DNA of 64,000 nt, taken from assembly GCA_944800085.1 (NCBI GenBank), contig CALYLO010000009.1, positions 167,001-231,000 of the forward strand, given 5' to 3'. Positions within the stretch are counted from its first letter, which is position 1. Each line of letters starts with the position of its first letter. The notes under the pieces are model-generated. The model was not told the origin of the DNA and searched no databases. It saw nothing but the letters and a program-made list of their open reading frames with translations. Of the stretch, positions 51,557-60,333 are shown piece by piece. Origin of the DNA: Paenibacillus melissococcoides. GTDB taxonomy: Bacteria > Bacillota > Bacilli > Paenibacillales > Paenibacillaceae. Made by a program: the position numbers and the translations under genes.

Positions 51557-52222
51557 ATGAGCATTGCGCACATGATTGACCACACGCTGCTGCGGGCAGA
51601 CGCAGTGAAAGACGAGATTACGAAGCTGACAGAAGAAGCGAAACGATACCAATTTGCCTCGGTATGCGTCAATCCCGCATGGGTGGCGTACTGCGCGGAG
51701 CAGCTTTCCGGCACCCCGGTCAAGGTGTGCACGGTCATCGGATTCCCGCTTGGCGCTTCGACAACGGCCGTCAAAGCCTACGAGACGGCGGACGCGATTG
51801 CGAACGGGGCGACTGAGGTCGATATGGTCATCAATGTCGGGCAATTGAAGGCCGGGAACGATGACTTTGTCGAGCGTGACATCGCGGGCGTCGTGGCAGC
51901 CGCTTCCGGGAAGGCGCTTGTCAAGGTCATTATTGAGACATGCCTGCTTACGGAGGAAGAGAAGATTCGCGCATGCGAGCTGGCGGTGAAGGCCGGCGCG
52001 GACTTCGTGAAGACTTCGACCGGCTTCTCTACGGGCGGAGCTACGCGGGAAGACGTGGCGCTCATGCGCCGAACGGTCGGAGAGCGAGCGGGCGTGAAAG
52101 CATCCGGTGGAGTACGCAGCCTGGAAGATGTCAACACTATGATTGAAGCGGGAGCTACGCGAATCGGAGCGAGTTCCGGAGTAAGCATTATGAATGGCAT
52201 GGAGTCGTCATCTTCATACTAA
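51557..52222 (+). CDS. deoC: Deoxyribose-phosphate aldolase
   Basis: A 221-residue DeoC. Motifs: IDHTLLRADAVKDEI, VCVNPAWV, VCTVIGFPLGA, EVDMVINVGQLKAGN, VIIETCLLT and the Schiff-base lysine in DFVKTSTGF (near 152), then VKASGGVRS. ATG 51557 with AAAGGGG 9 bases upstream is the start. It splits deoxyribose 5-phosphate into glyceraldehyde 3-phosphate and acetaldehyde, the last step of the pathway encoded here. Its substrate is the likely inducer of DeoR. Confidence 0.96.
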   Translation: MSIAHMIDHTLLRADAVKDEITKLTEEAKRYQFASVCVNPAWVAYCAEQLSGTPVKVCTVIGFPLGASTTAVKAYETADAIANGATEVDMVINVGQLKAGNDDFVERDIAGVVAAASGKALVKVIIETCLLTEEEKIRACELAVKAGADFVKTSTGFSTGGATREDVALMRRTVGERAGVKASGGVRSLEDVNTMIEAGATRIGASSGVSIMNGMESSSSY

Positions 52223-52280
52223 ATTGCTGTAGAAGAGAGCATACGTTGGCGGAGAAGCGCCGATGAAGGAGGAGCAGATC

Positions 52281-52682
52281 ATGAAGGAGCAATTGATTCA
52301 AGAGGCACTGGAAGCGCGCAAGCAGGCTTATGCGCCGTATTCCCGGTTTCAGGTCGGGGCCGCCGTGCTCGCCGGGGGAAAAATATTTCGCGGGTGCAAC
52401 GTGGAAAATGCGTCCTATGGCTTAACGAACTGCGCGGAGCGAACCGCCGTGTTCAAGGCGGTGTCCGAGGGCGAGAAGAAAATCGAAGCCATTGCCGTCG
52501 TCGCGGATACCGAAGGTCCGGTTGCCCCATGCGGCGCGTGCCGTCAGGTGCTGGCTGAATTTTGCGGCAGCGGCACGAGAATCTTTTTGTCGAATCTTCA
52601 TGGCCATACCGAGGAGTGGACGATTTCCCGTTTGCTGCCGGGCGCTTTTTCCGCAGAAGACATGGAACAGGACAGCCAATAG
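52281..52682 (+). CDS. cdd: Cytidine deaminase
   Basis: A 133-residue homotetrameric-type deaminase: YSRFQVGAAVL, the active-site CNVENASYGLTNCAERTAVF (Cys and Glu of HAE/CAE) and PCGACRQVLAEFC (two zinc Cys). GGAGGAG at 52268-52274 lies 6 bases before ATG 52281. It converts cytidine and deoxycytidine to uridine forms, which the downstream phosphorylase can cleave. Confidence 0.96.
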   Translation: MKEQLIQEALEARKQAYAPYSRFQVGAAVLAGGKIFRGCNVENASYGLTNCAERTAVFKAVSEGEKKIEAIAVVADTEGPVAPCGACRQVLAEFCGSGTRIFLSNLHGHTEEWTISRLLPGAFSAEDMEQDSQ

Positions 52683-52762
52683 ATTTCCTGTCCTGGGCCA
52701 TTTGTAAGCGGTAACAGAAATCCGGATTTGTTTTGCATGCTTGAGCTTGGGAGGAACTTGAG

Positions 52763-53953
52763 ATGAAATATGTGATTGCTATTGCCGGATTGCTGGCCGT
52801 ATTCGGACTGACCTACATGGCGAGCAAGGACCGGGGCCGCATCCGCTATCGGCCGCTGGCGCAAATGATTGTGTTGCAGATCGTCCTGGCGTTCGTCTTG
52901 TTGAACACGACGGTGGGCGAGAAGCTGATTCGGGGATTTGCCTCCGTGTTCGAAGCGCTGCTGGCCTATGCCGCGGAAGGCGTTAATTTTGTGTTCGGCG
53001 GAATCATGAACGAAGGGCAGGGCACGCAATTTTTCCTGATGGTTCTGCTGCCGATTGTGTTTATTTCCGCGCTGATTGGCATTTTGCAATATACGAAGAT
53101 TTTACCGTTCATTATCAAATATATCGGCCTGCTGCTCAGCAAGGTGAATGGGATGGGCAAGCTGGAATCGTATAACGCGGTTGCTTCCGCGATTCTGGGG
53201 CAATCGGAAGTGTTTATTTCGGTCAAGAAGCAAATCGGGATGCTGCCGGAGCGCCGTCTGTATACGCTGTGCGCTTCCGCCATGTCGACGGTATCCATGT
53301 CCATCGTCGGGGCGTACATGACGATGATCGAGCCGAAATATGTCGTCACGGCGCTCGTGCTGAACCTGTTCGGCGGGTTCATTATCGCATCGATTCTGAA
53401 TCCGTATACGGTGTCGAAGGAAGAGGATATTCTCGAAGTTCAGGACGAGCATAAGCAATCCTTCTTCGAGATGCTGGGCGAATACATTATGGACGGCTTC
53501 AGGGTGGCGATTACCGTCGCCGCGATGCTGATCGGCTTCGTCGCTCTGATTGCATTGATTAACGGCCTGTTCGGGACATTGTTCGGCATTACGTTCCAGC
53601 AGATTTTGGGTTATATTTTCGCGCCGATCGCCTTCCTTATGGGCGTGCCTTGGGCGGAGACGGTCGATGCGGGCAGCATCATGGCGACGAAAATGGTGGC
53701 GAATGAGTTCGTGGCGATGCTCGATTTGTCCGCCATGACGACGGATGGCGCAATGTCTGCACGGACGATTGGCATCGTATCCGTCTTCCTGGTGTCGTTC
53801 GCGAACTTTTCGTCCATCGGCATTATTTCCGGGGCCGTGAAGGGGCTGCATGAGAAGCAGGGCAATACGGTCGCCCGCTTCGGCCTCCGCTTGCTGTACG
53901 GCGCCACGATGGTCAGCGTGCTGTCGGCGACGGTTGCCGGTCTGTTCCTGTAA
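52763..53953 (+). CDS. nupC: Concentrative nucleoside transporter NupC
   Basis: A 396-residue CNT transporter. Conserved blocks are IVLQIVLAFVLLNTTVGEKL, GVNFVFGGIMNEGQGTQFFL, VLLPIVFISALIGILQYTKI, ASAILGQSEVFISVKKQI, and the C-terminal TKMVANEFVAML with SVFLVSFANFSSIGIISG. GGGAGGA precedes ATG 52763. It imports (deoxy)nucleosides for the enzymes on both sides. It differs from the CNT at 30246 mainly in the GPTEAP/GQSEVF core, which hints at other substrate preference. Confidence 0.95.
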   Translation: MKYVIAIAGLLAVFGLTYMASKDRGRIRYRPLAQMIVLQIVLAFVLLNTTVGEKLIRGFASVFEALLAYAAEGVNFVFGGIMNEGQGTQFFLMVLLPIVFISALIGILQYTKILPFIIKYIGLLLSKVNGMGKLESYNAVASAILGQSEVFISVKKQIGMLPERRLYTLCASAMSTVSMSIVGAYMTMIEPKYVVTALVLNLFGGFIIASILNPYTVSKEEDILEVQDEHKQSFFEMLGEYIMDGFRVAITVAAMLIGFVALIALINGLFGTLFGITFQQILGYIFAPIAFLMGVPWAETVDAGSIMATKMVANEFVAMLDLSAMTTDGAMSARTIGIVSVFLVSFANFSSIGIISGAVKGLHEKQGNTVARFGLRLLYGATMVSVLSATVAGLFL

Positions 53954-54031
53954 GGAATCGCAGAAAAAAAGAATCGCGAGGCCGAAGTTCCTCTGCGGAA
54001 CGGACTCGATGGCTAACGGAGGAGGAACGGG

Positions 54032-54739
54032 ATGAGCGTTCACATTGGAGCGAAGCAAGGCGAGATTGCAGAGACGATACTGCTTCCGGGCGATCCGCTA
54101 AGAGCGAAGCATATTGCGGAGACGTATATGGAGGACATCGTGTGCTATAACGAGGTGCGGGGCATGCTCGGCTTCACCGGCACCTATCGCGGGAAGCGGG
54201 TGTCGGTTCAAGGCACGGGCATGGGCATTCCGACGACAAGCATCTACGTCAATGAACTGATTGCGGATTACGGCGTCAAACATTTAATCCGGGTCGGCAC
54301 CTGCGGCGCGATGCAGGAGCATGTGCATGTGCGCGACGTCGTTCTGGCCCAGGCATCCTGCACCGATTCCAGCATGAACCATCACGAATTCAGCGGGTAC
54401 GATTATTCGCCGATTGCCAGCTTTCCTTTGCTGCAAGCGGCCTATGAACGGGGCATGGCCAAAGGCTTGAAGCTGCATGTCGGCAACGTATTCAGCTCGG
54501 ATATGTTCTATCGGAGCGACAAATCCGTCGTGAAGAAGCTGATGGATTACGGCGTGCTCGGAGTCGAAATGGAAACGACGGCGCTGTACACGCTTGCGGC
54601 CAAATACGGCGTCAAGGCGTTGACGATCTTGACGGTAAGCGATCATTTGCTGACCGGGGAAGAAACGACGGCCGCCGAGCGCCAGACGACCTTCCATGAC
54701 ATGATGGAGGTCGCGCTGGAGACGGCGATCTCGATCTAG
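54032..54739 (+). CDS. deoD: Purine-nucleoside phosphorylase, DeoD type
   Basis: A 235-residue hexameric-type PNP: LLPGDPLRAKHIAETYM, GTGMGIPTTSIYVNELI, LIRVGTCGAMQ, FSSDMFYRSD, GVEMETTALYTLAA and TVSDHLLTGEETTAAERQ. GGAGGA lies before ATG. It cleaves purine (deoxy)nucleosides to base and (deoxy)ribose 1-phosphate. The operon gap on each side is under 90 bases. Confidence 0.97.
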   Translation: MSVHIGAKQGEIAETILLPGDPLRAKHIAETYMEDIVCYNEVRGMLGFTGTYRGKRVSVQGTGMGIPTTSIYVNELIADYGVKHLIRVGTCGAMQEHVHVRDVVLAQASCTDSSMNHHEFSGYDYSPIASFPLLQAAYERGMAKGLKLHVGNVFSSDMFYRSDKSVVKKLMDYGVLGVEMETTALYTLAAKYGVKALTILTVSDHLLTGEETTAAERQTTFHDMMEVALETAISI

Positions 54740-54822
54740 AGTCCGGGTTTTCAGGCAAGCAAGCAGCCCGCCTCAGATGGGGCAGCGCATCAATCAACGG
54801 GAGACAGGGAGGAGCATCAACG

Positions 54823-56124
54823 ATGAGAATGGTGGATTTGATTGCGAAGAAGCGGGATGGCAAGGAGCTGACGACGGAGGAGATCAACTTCGTCATCGAA
54901 GGATATACGAAGGGGGACATTCCTGATTATCAGATGAGCGCCTGGGCGATGGCCATTTATTTTCAGGATATGTCGGAGCGGGAACGGGCCGATCTGACGA
55001 TGGCAATGGTGAACTCCGGCGACACGATCGATCTGTCGGCCATCGAAGGCATCAAGGTGGATAAGCATTCGACCGGGGGCGTCGGGGATACGACGACGCT
55101 CGTGCTGGCGCCGCTCGTCGCGGCATTGGATATTCCGGTGGCGAAGATGTCGGGGCGCGGGCTTGGCCATACGGGCGGCACGATCGACAAGCTGGAATCG
55201 ATCGAAGGCTTCCATGTCGAGATTAATACGGACGAGTTCGTGAATCTGGTCAATACGCATAAGATTGCCGTCATCGGACAGACGGGCAATCTGACGCCGG
55301 CGGACAAGAAGCTGTATGCGCTGCGCGATGTCACCGGCACGGTGAACTCGATTCCGCTGATCGCGAGCTCGATTATGAGCAAGAAGATCGCGGCAGGCTC
55401 CGATGCGATCGTGCTTGACGTGAAGACAGGGGCCGGCGCCTTCATGAAGACGGCCGAGGATGCGAAGGAGCTGGCGCACGCGATGGTCAGCATCGGCAAC
55501 AACGTCGGCCGCAAGACGATGGCCGTAATTTCGGACATGAGCCAGCCGCTGGGACGCGCGATCGGCAACTCCCTGGAAGTGCAGGAAGCGATCGACACGC
55601 TGCGCGGGCACGGGCCGGCCGATCTGGAGGAGCTGTGCCTGGCGCTAGGCCGGCAGATGGTCTATCTTGCGGGCAAGGCCGCATCCTTGGAAGAAGCGGA
55701 GGAGCAATTGAAGGAAGTTATCCGCAACGGCAAGGCCTTGGAGAAGTTCAAGGAATTCATCGCGAATCAGGGCGGCAATCCAGCCGTGGCGGACGACCCG
55801 AGTCTGCTTCCGCAAGCGTCCTACCTGATCGAAGTCCCGGCACGTCAGGACGGCGTCGTCGCCGAGATCGTCGCGGACGAGATTGGAACGGCGGCCATGC
55901 TGCTCGGCGCGGGACGCGCGACGAAGGATTCCGAGATCGATCTTGCGGTCGGCCTGATGCTGAACAAGAAGATCGGGGACCGGGTTCAGGCTGGCGAGTC
56001 TCTGGTCACGATTCATGCCAATCGCGAGAACGTCGACGATGTTATCGAGAAGATTTACGCGAACATCCGCATTGGCGGCCATGCCGAAGCGCCGGTGCTC
56101 GTGCATGATATTGTAACGGAATAA
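54823..56124 (+). CDS. pdp: Pyrimidine-nucleoside phosphorylase
   Basis: A 433-residue Pdp/DeoA-family enzyme: the N-terminal helical domain (YTKGDIPDYQMSAWAMAIYF), the phosphate-binding KHSTGGVGDTTTLVLAPLVA, AKMSGRGLGHTGGTIDKLES, DVKTGAGAFMKT, and the C-terminal barrel (AGESLVTIHANRENVDDVIE). GGGAGG precedes ATG. It phosphorolyses uridine, deoxyuridine and thymidine, and is the last gene of the deo operon. Confidence 0.97.
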   Translation: MRMVDLIAKKRDGKELTTEEINFVIEGYTKGDIPDYQMSAWAMAIYFQDMSERERADLTMAMVNSGDTIDLSAIEGIKVDKHSTGGVGDTTTLVLAPLVAALDIPVAKMSGRGLGHTGGTIDKLESIEGFHVEINTDEFVNLVNTHKIAVIGQTGNLTPADKKLYALRDVTGTVNSIPLIASSIMSKKIAAGSDAIVLDVKTGAGAFMKTAEDAKELAHAMVSIGNNVGRKTMAVISDMSQPLGRAIGNSLEVQEAIDTLRGHGPADLEELCLALGRQMVYLAGKAASLEEAEEQLKEVIRNGKALEKFKEFIANQGGNPAVADDPSLLPQASYLIEVPARQDGVVAEIVADEIGTAAMLLGAGRATKDSEIDLAVGLMLNKKIGDRVQAGESLVTIHANRENVDDVIEKIYANIRIGGHAEAPVLVHDIVTE

Positions 56125-56135
56125 GCCAATCATCA

Positions 56136-56170
56136 TGCAGCCCTCGTCTTGCTCTAAGACGGGGGCTGTC
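56136..56170 (+). terminator. Hairpin after pdp
   Basis: CAGCCCTCGTCTT pairs with AAGACGGGGGCTG around GCTCT, a 13-base stem with one G-U pair. No T-run follows, so it may act with Rho or as a protective hairpin. Confidence 0.6.
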
Positions 56171-56275
56171 GGGCGTATAGGGGGTGATTAGAGCGCTTGA
56201 AAAAAACTTGCGCAGCGGCGGGGTTATCGGTCATACTACAGAAATGAAGATCGCGCGGCAGGAGGAAGACCGAAG

Positions 56276-56989
56276 TTGACTATCAAAGTGCTGATCGCAG
56301 ACGATAATTCGTTTATACGGGAAGGCATGAAAATCATATTATCCAGCTTCGAGGAATTCGAAGTGGCCGGCACGGTCGAGGACGGGGCCGAGGCGGTCGC
56401 ATTTTGCAAGGGCCACGACGTGGACGTCGCGCTGCTGGATGTGCGGATGCCGAATATGAACGGCGTCGAGGCGGCCCGCCTGTTGACGGAGCAGACCAAG
56501 GTCAAGCCGCTCATTCTGACGACGTTCGACGACGATGAGTTCGTGCTGGAAGCCATCCGGGCGGGAGCGCGCGGATATCTGCTCAAGAACAATGATCCCG
56601 AACGGATTCGCGACGCCATCAAGAGCGTCTGCAACGACCATCACGTCTTGCAGGATGTCGTGCTGGACAAGATCAAAGCGAACCTTGCCGCATACCATCC
56701 TTCTTCCCCGGACGCGGCCATGCCCGATTCGGGAGGGACAACATCGCCGCCAGCAGCCGATCCGGGCGGATGCAAAATCGACCGCAGCCCGTTCACGGAA
56801 CGGGAGCTGGGCGTGATGGACCATATCGCCCGCGGCTTATCCAACAAAGAAATCGCCAAGAAGCTGTTCATTTCCGAAGGAACCGTCGCCAATTACATCA
56901 CCTCGATCTTGAACAAAACGGGACTCGAGCATCGCACGCAGATTGCGATCTATTATTTGACGGGCGAAGCGAGAACGTCGGATGAATAG
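56276..56989 (+). CDS. NarL/LuxR-type response regulator (LnrK-like)
   Basis: A 237-residue regulator: receiver domain with VLIADDNSFIREGMKII and ALLDVRMPNMNGVE (phosphorylated Asp55), then a Pro/Ser linker and a LuxR helix-turn-helix (FTERELGVMDHIARGLSNKE, IAKKLFISEGTVANYITSIL). The start is TTG 56276, 9 bases after GGAGGA. The partner kinase follows by 20 bases. The set matches LnrK of the Bacillus subtilis linearmycin-resistance locus. Confidence 0.93.
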   Translation: MTIKVLIADDNSFIREGMKIILSSFEEFEVAGTVEDGAEAVAFCKGHDVDVALLDVRMPNMNGVEAARLLTEQTKVKPLILTTFDDDEFVLEAIRAGARGYLLKNNDPERIRDAIKSVCNDHHVLQDVVLDKIKANLAAYHPSSPDAAMPDSGGTTSPPAADPGGCKIDRSPFTERELGVMDHIARGLSNKEIAKKLFISEGTVANYITSILNKTGLEHRTQIAIYYLTGEARTSDE

Positions 56990-57009
56990 GAGTTAGGAGA
57001 TTATCGCCT

Positions 57010-58125
57010 ATGGAATTATGGACGATCGGCAATAAAGCGGTGGTGCTCGGCTATCTTGTGATGGCCTCATTTCTGATGAATTTCGCTTCCGCGGCGAGCC
57101 CGTGGCATATTCTCTCCTACTTGCTGTATCTCGCCGTGAATATCGCGGTCCCCATTTTCAAAAACATCCGGCTCAAGCAACTCCTGATCGCCTGCTCCGC
57201 CGCCTTCGTCATCGTATGCGCGATCCGGCTGGACCCGTTGTTCCTGCTGCTGCTTCCGGTCAATGTGTACGAATTCGTCTCTTCCTGCTCGGATCGGAGG
57301 CTGCTCGCCTTCGTGTGCATGCTGCCGCCGCTGCTTTTCATTCCTCCCGATCTGATTCCGCTGTACTTGCTCAGCGCTCTGCTCAGCTACTTGCTGTACG
57401 CCTGCGGCAGCGGGCTCAGCGGCAGGCTGGCCAGGCTGGAGAGCGAGCGGGAAAAGATGCGGGCAGATCTGCAGCGGCTGGCCCGTACCTTGAGCGAGAA
57501 CAACGAATATATCCGCCAATCCGAATATACGATCAAGCTGGAGGAGCGGAACCGTCTCTCCCAGCAGATTCATGACGACGTCGGCCATGCCATGGCAGGG
57601 GCGCTCATCCAGATGGAGGCGGCCCGGCGGCTGCTTGCCGCCGACCGGGACAAGGCGTCCGAGCTGTTGGGCAATGCTATCTCGATCTCCAAGGACGGGC
57701 TGGAGCGCATCCGCTTGACGCTCAAGGACATGAAGCCGCGGCCGGAGGAGATGGGGATCAACCGGCTCCGCCTGTTCGTCGACGAGCTGGCGGCCCGGGA
57801 AGGGGTGGCCGCGACGCTGGCCTACGACGGGGATATCGACGCCATCGCGCCTCTGCAGTGGAAGATCATTCAGCAGAATGCGACCGAGGCGGTCACGAAT
57901 TCGCTCAAGTATGCGCAGGCCACCGCCATCCATGTTGAAGTTCGGGTGCTGAACAAATTCATTAAGGCAGTCGTCTCGGACAACGGCGTCGGGGCGGCGA
58001 AGGTCGTGAAAGGACTTGGGATTGTAGGCATGGAGGAGCGGGCCGCTTCCGCGGGCGGCACGGTGATCGTCGACGGGACGAATGGCTTTACCGTAACGAC
58101 CCTTCTGCCTTGCGGAGGCCGATGA
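57010..58125 (+). CDS. HisKA_3 sensor histidine kinase (LnrJ-like)
   Basis: A 371-residue kinase. About five N-terminal membrane segments (VVLGYLVMASFLMNFASAAS, LLIACSAAFVIVCAIRLDPL, LIPLYLLSALLSYLLYACGS) lack a large outer domain, so it probably senses in the membrane. A coiled linker leads to the HisKA_3 motif RNRLSQQIHDDVGHAMAGAL (His188) and the ATPase domain (ATEAVTNSLKYAQA, VSDNGVGAAKVVKGLGIVGM). This layout is that of LnrJ, which detects membrane-active polyenes. Confidence 0.92.
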   Translation: MELWTIGNKAVVLGYLVMASFLMNFASAASPWHILSYLLYLAVNIAVPIFKNIRLKQLLIACSAAFVIVCAIRLDPLFLLLLPVNVYEFVSSCSDRRLLAFVCMLPPLLFIPPDLIPLYLLSALLSYLLYACGSGLSGRLARLESEREKMRADLQRLARTLSENNEYIRQSEYTIKLEERNRLSQQIHDDVGHAMAGALIQMEAARRLLAADRDKASELLGNAISISKDGLERIRLTLKDMKPRPEEMGINRLRLFVDELAAREGVAATLAYDGDIDAIAPLQWKIIQQNATEAVTNSLKYAQATAIHVEVRVLNKFIKAVVSDNGVGAAKVVKGLGIVGMEERAASAGGTVIVDGTNGFTVTTLLPCGGR

Positions 58126-58174
58126 GGCCGGTGAACATTCTCATGCCGAACAACGTGAATATTCTCATGGACAG

Positions 58175-58213
58175 AGGATGAACTTATGCACTGACATAAG
58201 CGCATCCTTTTTT
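58175..58213 (+). terminator. Terminator or attenuator between kinase and ABC genes
   Basis: AGGATG and CATCCT with inner CTTATG/CATAAG form one hairpin, followed by TTTTTT. It stands between the two-component genes and the exporter they probably control. Confidence 0.78.
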
Positions 58214-58251
58214 ATTACAATACGGACAGAACCATGGAGGGAGTGAGCCGG

Positions 58252-59193
58252 ATGAGCAACGTACTGGAAATCCGCAATTTGACCAAAAAATTCGGTGATT
58301 TTATCGCCGTCGACAATATATCGCTGAACGTGCGCGAAGGGGAGATCTTCGGCTTCCTGGGCGCCAACGGCGCGGGCAAGAGCACGACGATCAATATGAT
58401 CGCGTCCCTGCTGCGGAGCACCAAGGGGGAGATCAGCCTGCTCGGCAAAAACATCGCGAAGCATAACCGCTTCGCCAAAATGAACATCGGCATCGTGCCG
58501 CAGGACCTCGCGATTTACGAGGATATGACGGCCTATGAGAATGTTCATTTTTTTGCCGGCCTGTACGGCCTGAGAGGGGAATTGCTTAAGAAGCGCACCG
58601 AAGAAGCGCTGGAATTCGTAGGCTTGGGCGACAAGCATGCCAGCTTCCCCAAAAACTTCTCGGGCGGCATGAAGCGCCGGCTGAACATCGCCTGCGCCAT
58701 CGCTCACCGGCCGAAGCTGATCATTATGGATGAACCGACGGTCGGGATCGACCCGCATTCCCGCAATTATATATTGGGCTCGGTGCGCAAGCTGAACGAG
58801 ATGGGCTGCACCATCATCTACACAAGCCATTACATGGAAGAAGTCGAAGAAATCTGCACCCGCATCGCGATCGTCGATCACGGCAAAATTATCGCGGAAG
58901 GGACAAAGGAGCAATTGACCGCGACGATTACCGAATCGAAGGAGATCTGGATCGGCATCAAATCATCGGACCCCGCGCTCGAAGTGGATGCAATCCGGCA
59001 GATCCAGGGTGTCACCTCGGTGCGGCTTGAGGAGCAGATGCTCAAGATTATATCCAAAGCGGAAATCAACAATCTGAACCGGATTATCCAGCAGTTGATC
59101 AAGGATCAGGTGGAAATCCGTTCGGTCGAAGAGCAAGCGCCAAATCTGGAGACGGTGTTCCTGACCTTAACCGGCCGGAATTTGCGGGACTAA
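58252..59193 (+). CDS. ABC transporter ATP-binding protein (LnrL-like)
   Basis: A 313-residue ATPase: Walker A GANGAGKST near 37-45, Q-loop VPQDLAIYEDMTAYEN, signature SGGMKRRLNIACAIAH near 137, Walker B LIIMDEPTVGIDPHSR near 157, H-loop YTSHYMEE. The C-terminal extension is typical of drug/antibiotic ABC-2 exporters. ATG 58252 follows GGAGGGAG at 8 bases. Powers the two permeases that follow. Confidence 0.95.
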   Translation: MSNVLEIRNLTKKFGDFIAVDNISLNVREGEIFGFLGANGAGKSTTINMIASLLRSTKGEISLLGKNIAKHNRFAKMNIGIVPQDLAIYEDMTAYENVHFFAGLYGLRGELLKKRTEEALEFVGLGDKHASFPKNFSGGMKRRLNIACAIAHRPKLIIMDEPTVGIDPHSRNYILGSVRKLNEMGCTIIYTSHYMEEVEEICTRIAIVDHGKIIAEGTKEQLTATITESKEIWIGIKSSDPALEVDAIRQIQGVTSVRLEEQMLKIISKAEINNLNRIIQQLIKDQVEIRSVEEQAPNLETVFLTLTGRNLRD

Positions 59194-59207
59194 GGGGGAA
59201 CCTCGCC

Positions 59208-60332
59208 ATGAACATTTGGAATATTGCGCTCAAAGAAATCAAATCCAATATCCGCAATACCCGAACCTTTGTGTTTATGCTCGCCCTGCCGATCGTATTG
59301 ATGCTGATTCTTGGGGCCGCGCTCACGAACGCGTTCACGGACGGCGCAGAGATCGACGGTCTGCGGCTGCTCGTCCGCAATGAATGGACGGATTCGCAAG
59401 GAACGGCAGCCTGGAGCCAGTTCGTGCAGGCGATCGAGCAGGAAGGCGTCGAAGTCGTGCAGGCCACCGCCGGCATGAACGGCCAGGAGGAGGTCCGCAC
59501 GAACCGATTTACCGCTTATGCGGAGCTTGACGGCGGCGGCATCCAGTTCTATGGAAGCAGCAAGAACACGATCGAGAGCAACATGATACAGGGCATGCTG
59601 ACCGCGCTCGCTGAACGCTACTCGCTGATGGCGGCGGCTTTCCATACCGATCCGGCGGCAGCCCGGGCGATCGTCGACGGGGCCGGGGAGAGCGGCGATT
59701 TCATCCGCGACACTGCGCTGAATCCGGATAAGCGCCCGGACTCCTTCGGCTATTACGCCATCGCGATGACGACGATGATCGCGCTCTACTCGGTCTTCTC
59801 GGCCGGTTATCTGTTCCGCGGCGAGCGCATCCGCCATACGTCGATCCGCTTAGCGGCGGCTCCTATCGGCAAAGGCGAGATATTCATCGGAAAAGTCATC
59901 GGGAGCACGTTCATCAATCTGCTGTGCGTCCTGCTGGTCGTCTTGTTCAGCAAATTCGCCTTCCACGCGGATTGGGGCATGCATTACGGCATGATCTTTC
60001 TCGTGCTGCTGACGGAGGTGCTGCTCGCGGTCAGCTTGGGACTCGCGGTCAGCTTCCTGTTTCAGGGCGAGGGCTCTCAAGGCATCGTCATGATGTTTAC
60101 GCAGGTGGCTTCGTTTCTCGGCGGGGCGTATTTTCCGATCGGCGAGACGGAGGGCTTCATGACCTGGCTCACCAATCTCTCGCCGCTGCGTTGGGCCAAT
60201 ACGGCCCTGACGGAGATCATCTATGCCGGCAATGCGGCCGCAGGGTGGCCGGCTATCGGCTTAAATACCGGCATCGCGGCACTCTTACTCTTCATCGCGG
60301 TCATCTCTATGCGCAGACGGGAGGCGTTATAA
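59208..60332 (+). CDS. ABC-2 type permease (LnrM-like)
   Basis: A 374-residue permease. One N-terminal membrane segment (FVFMLALPIVLMLILGAALT) is followed by an outer domain of about 160 residues. A cluster of five or six segments follows (YAIAMTTMIALYSVFSAGYL, FINLLCVLLVVLFSKFAFHA, LVLLTEVLLAVSLGLAVSFL, and a final TGIAALLLFIAVISM). LSPLRWANTALTEIIYAG is the ABC-2 signature before the last segment. It follows the ATPase by 14 bases and pairs with the next permease. Confidence 0.93.
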   Translation: MNIWNIALKEIKSNIRNTRTFVFMLALPIVLMLILGAALTNAFTDGAEIDGLRLLVRNEWTDSQGTAAWSQFVQAIEQEGVEVVQATAGMNGQEEVRTNRFTAYAELDGGGIQFYGSSKNTIESNMIQGMLTALAERYSLMAAAFHTDPAAARAIVDGAGESGDFIRDTALNPDKRPDSFGYYAIAMTTMIALYSVFSAGYLFRGERIRHTSIRLAAAPIGKGEIFIGKVIGSTFINLLCVLLVVLFSKFAFHADWGMHYGMIFLVLLTEVLLAVSLGLAVSFLFQGEGSQGIVMMFTQVASFLGGAYFPIGETEGFMTWLTNLSPLRWANTALTEIIYAGNAAAGWPAIGLNTGIAALLLFIAVISMRRREAL

Positions 60333-60333
60333 T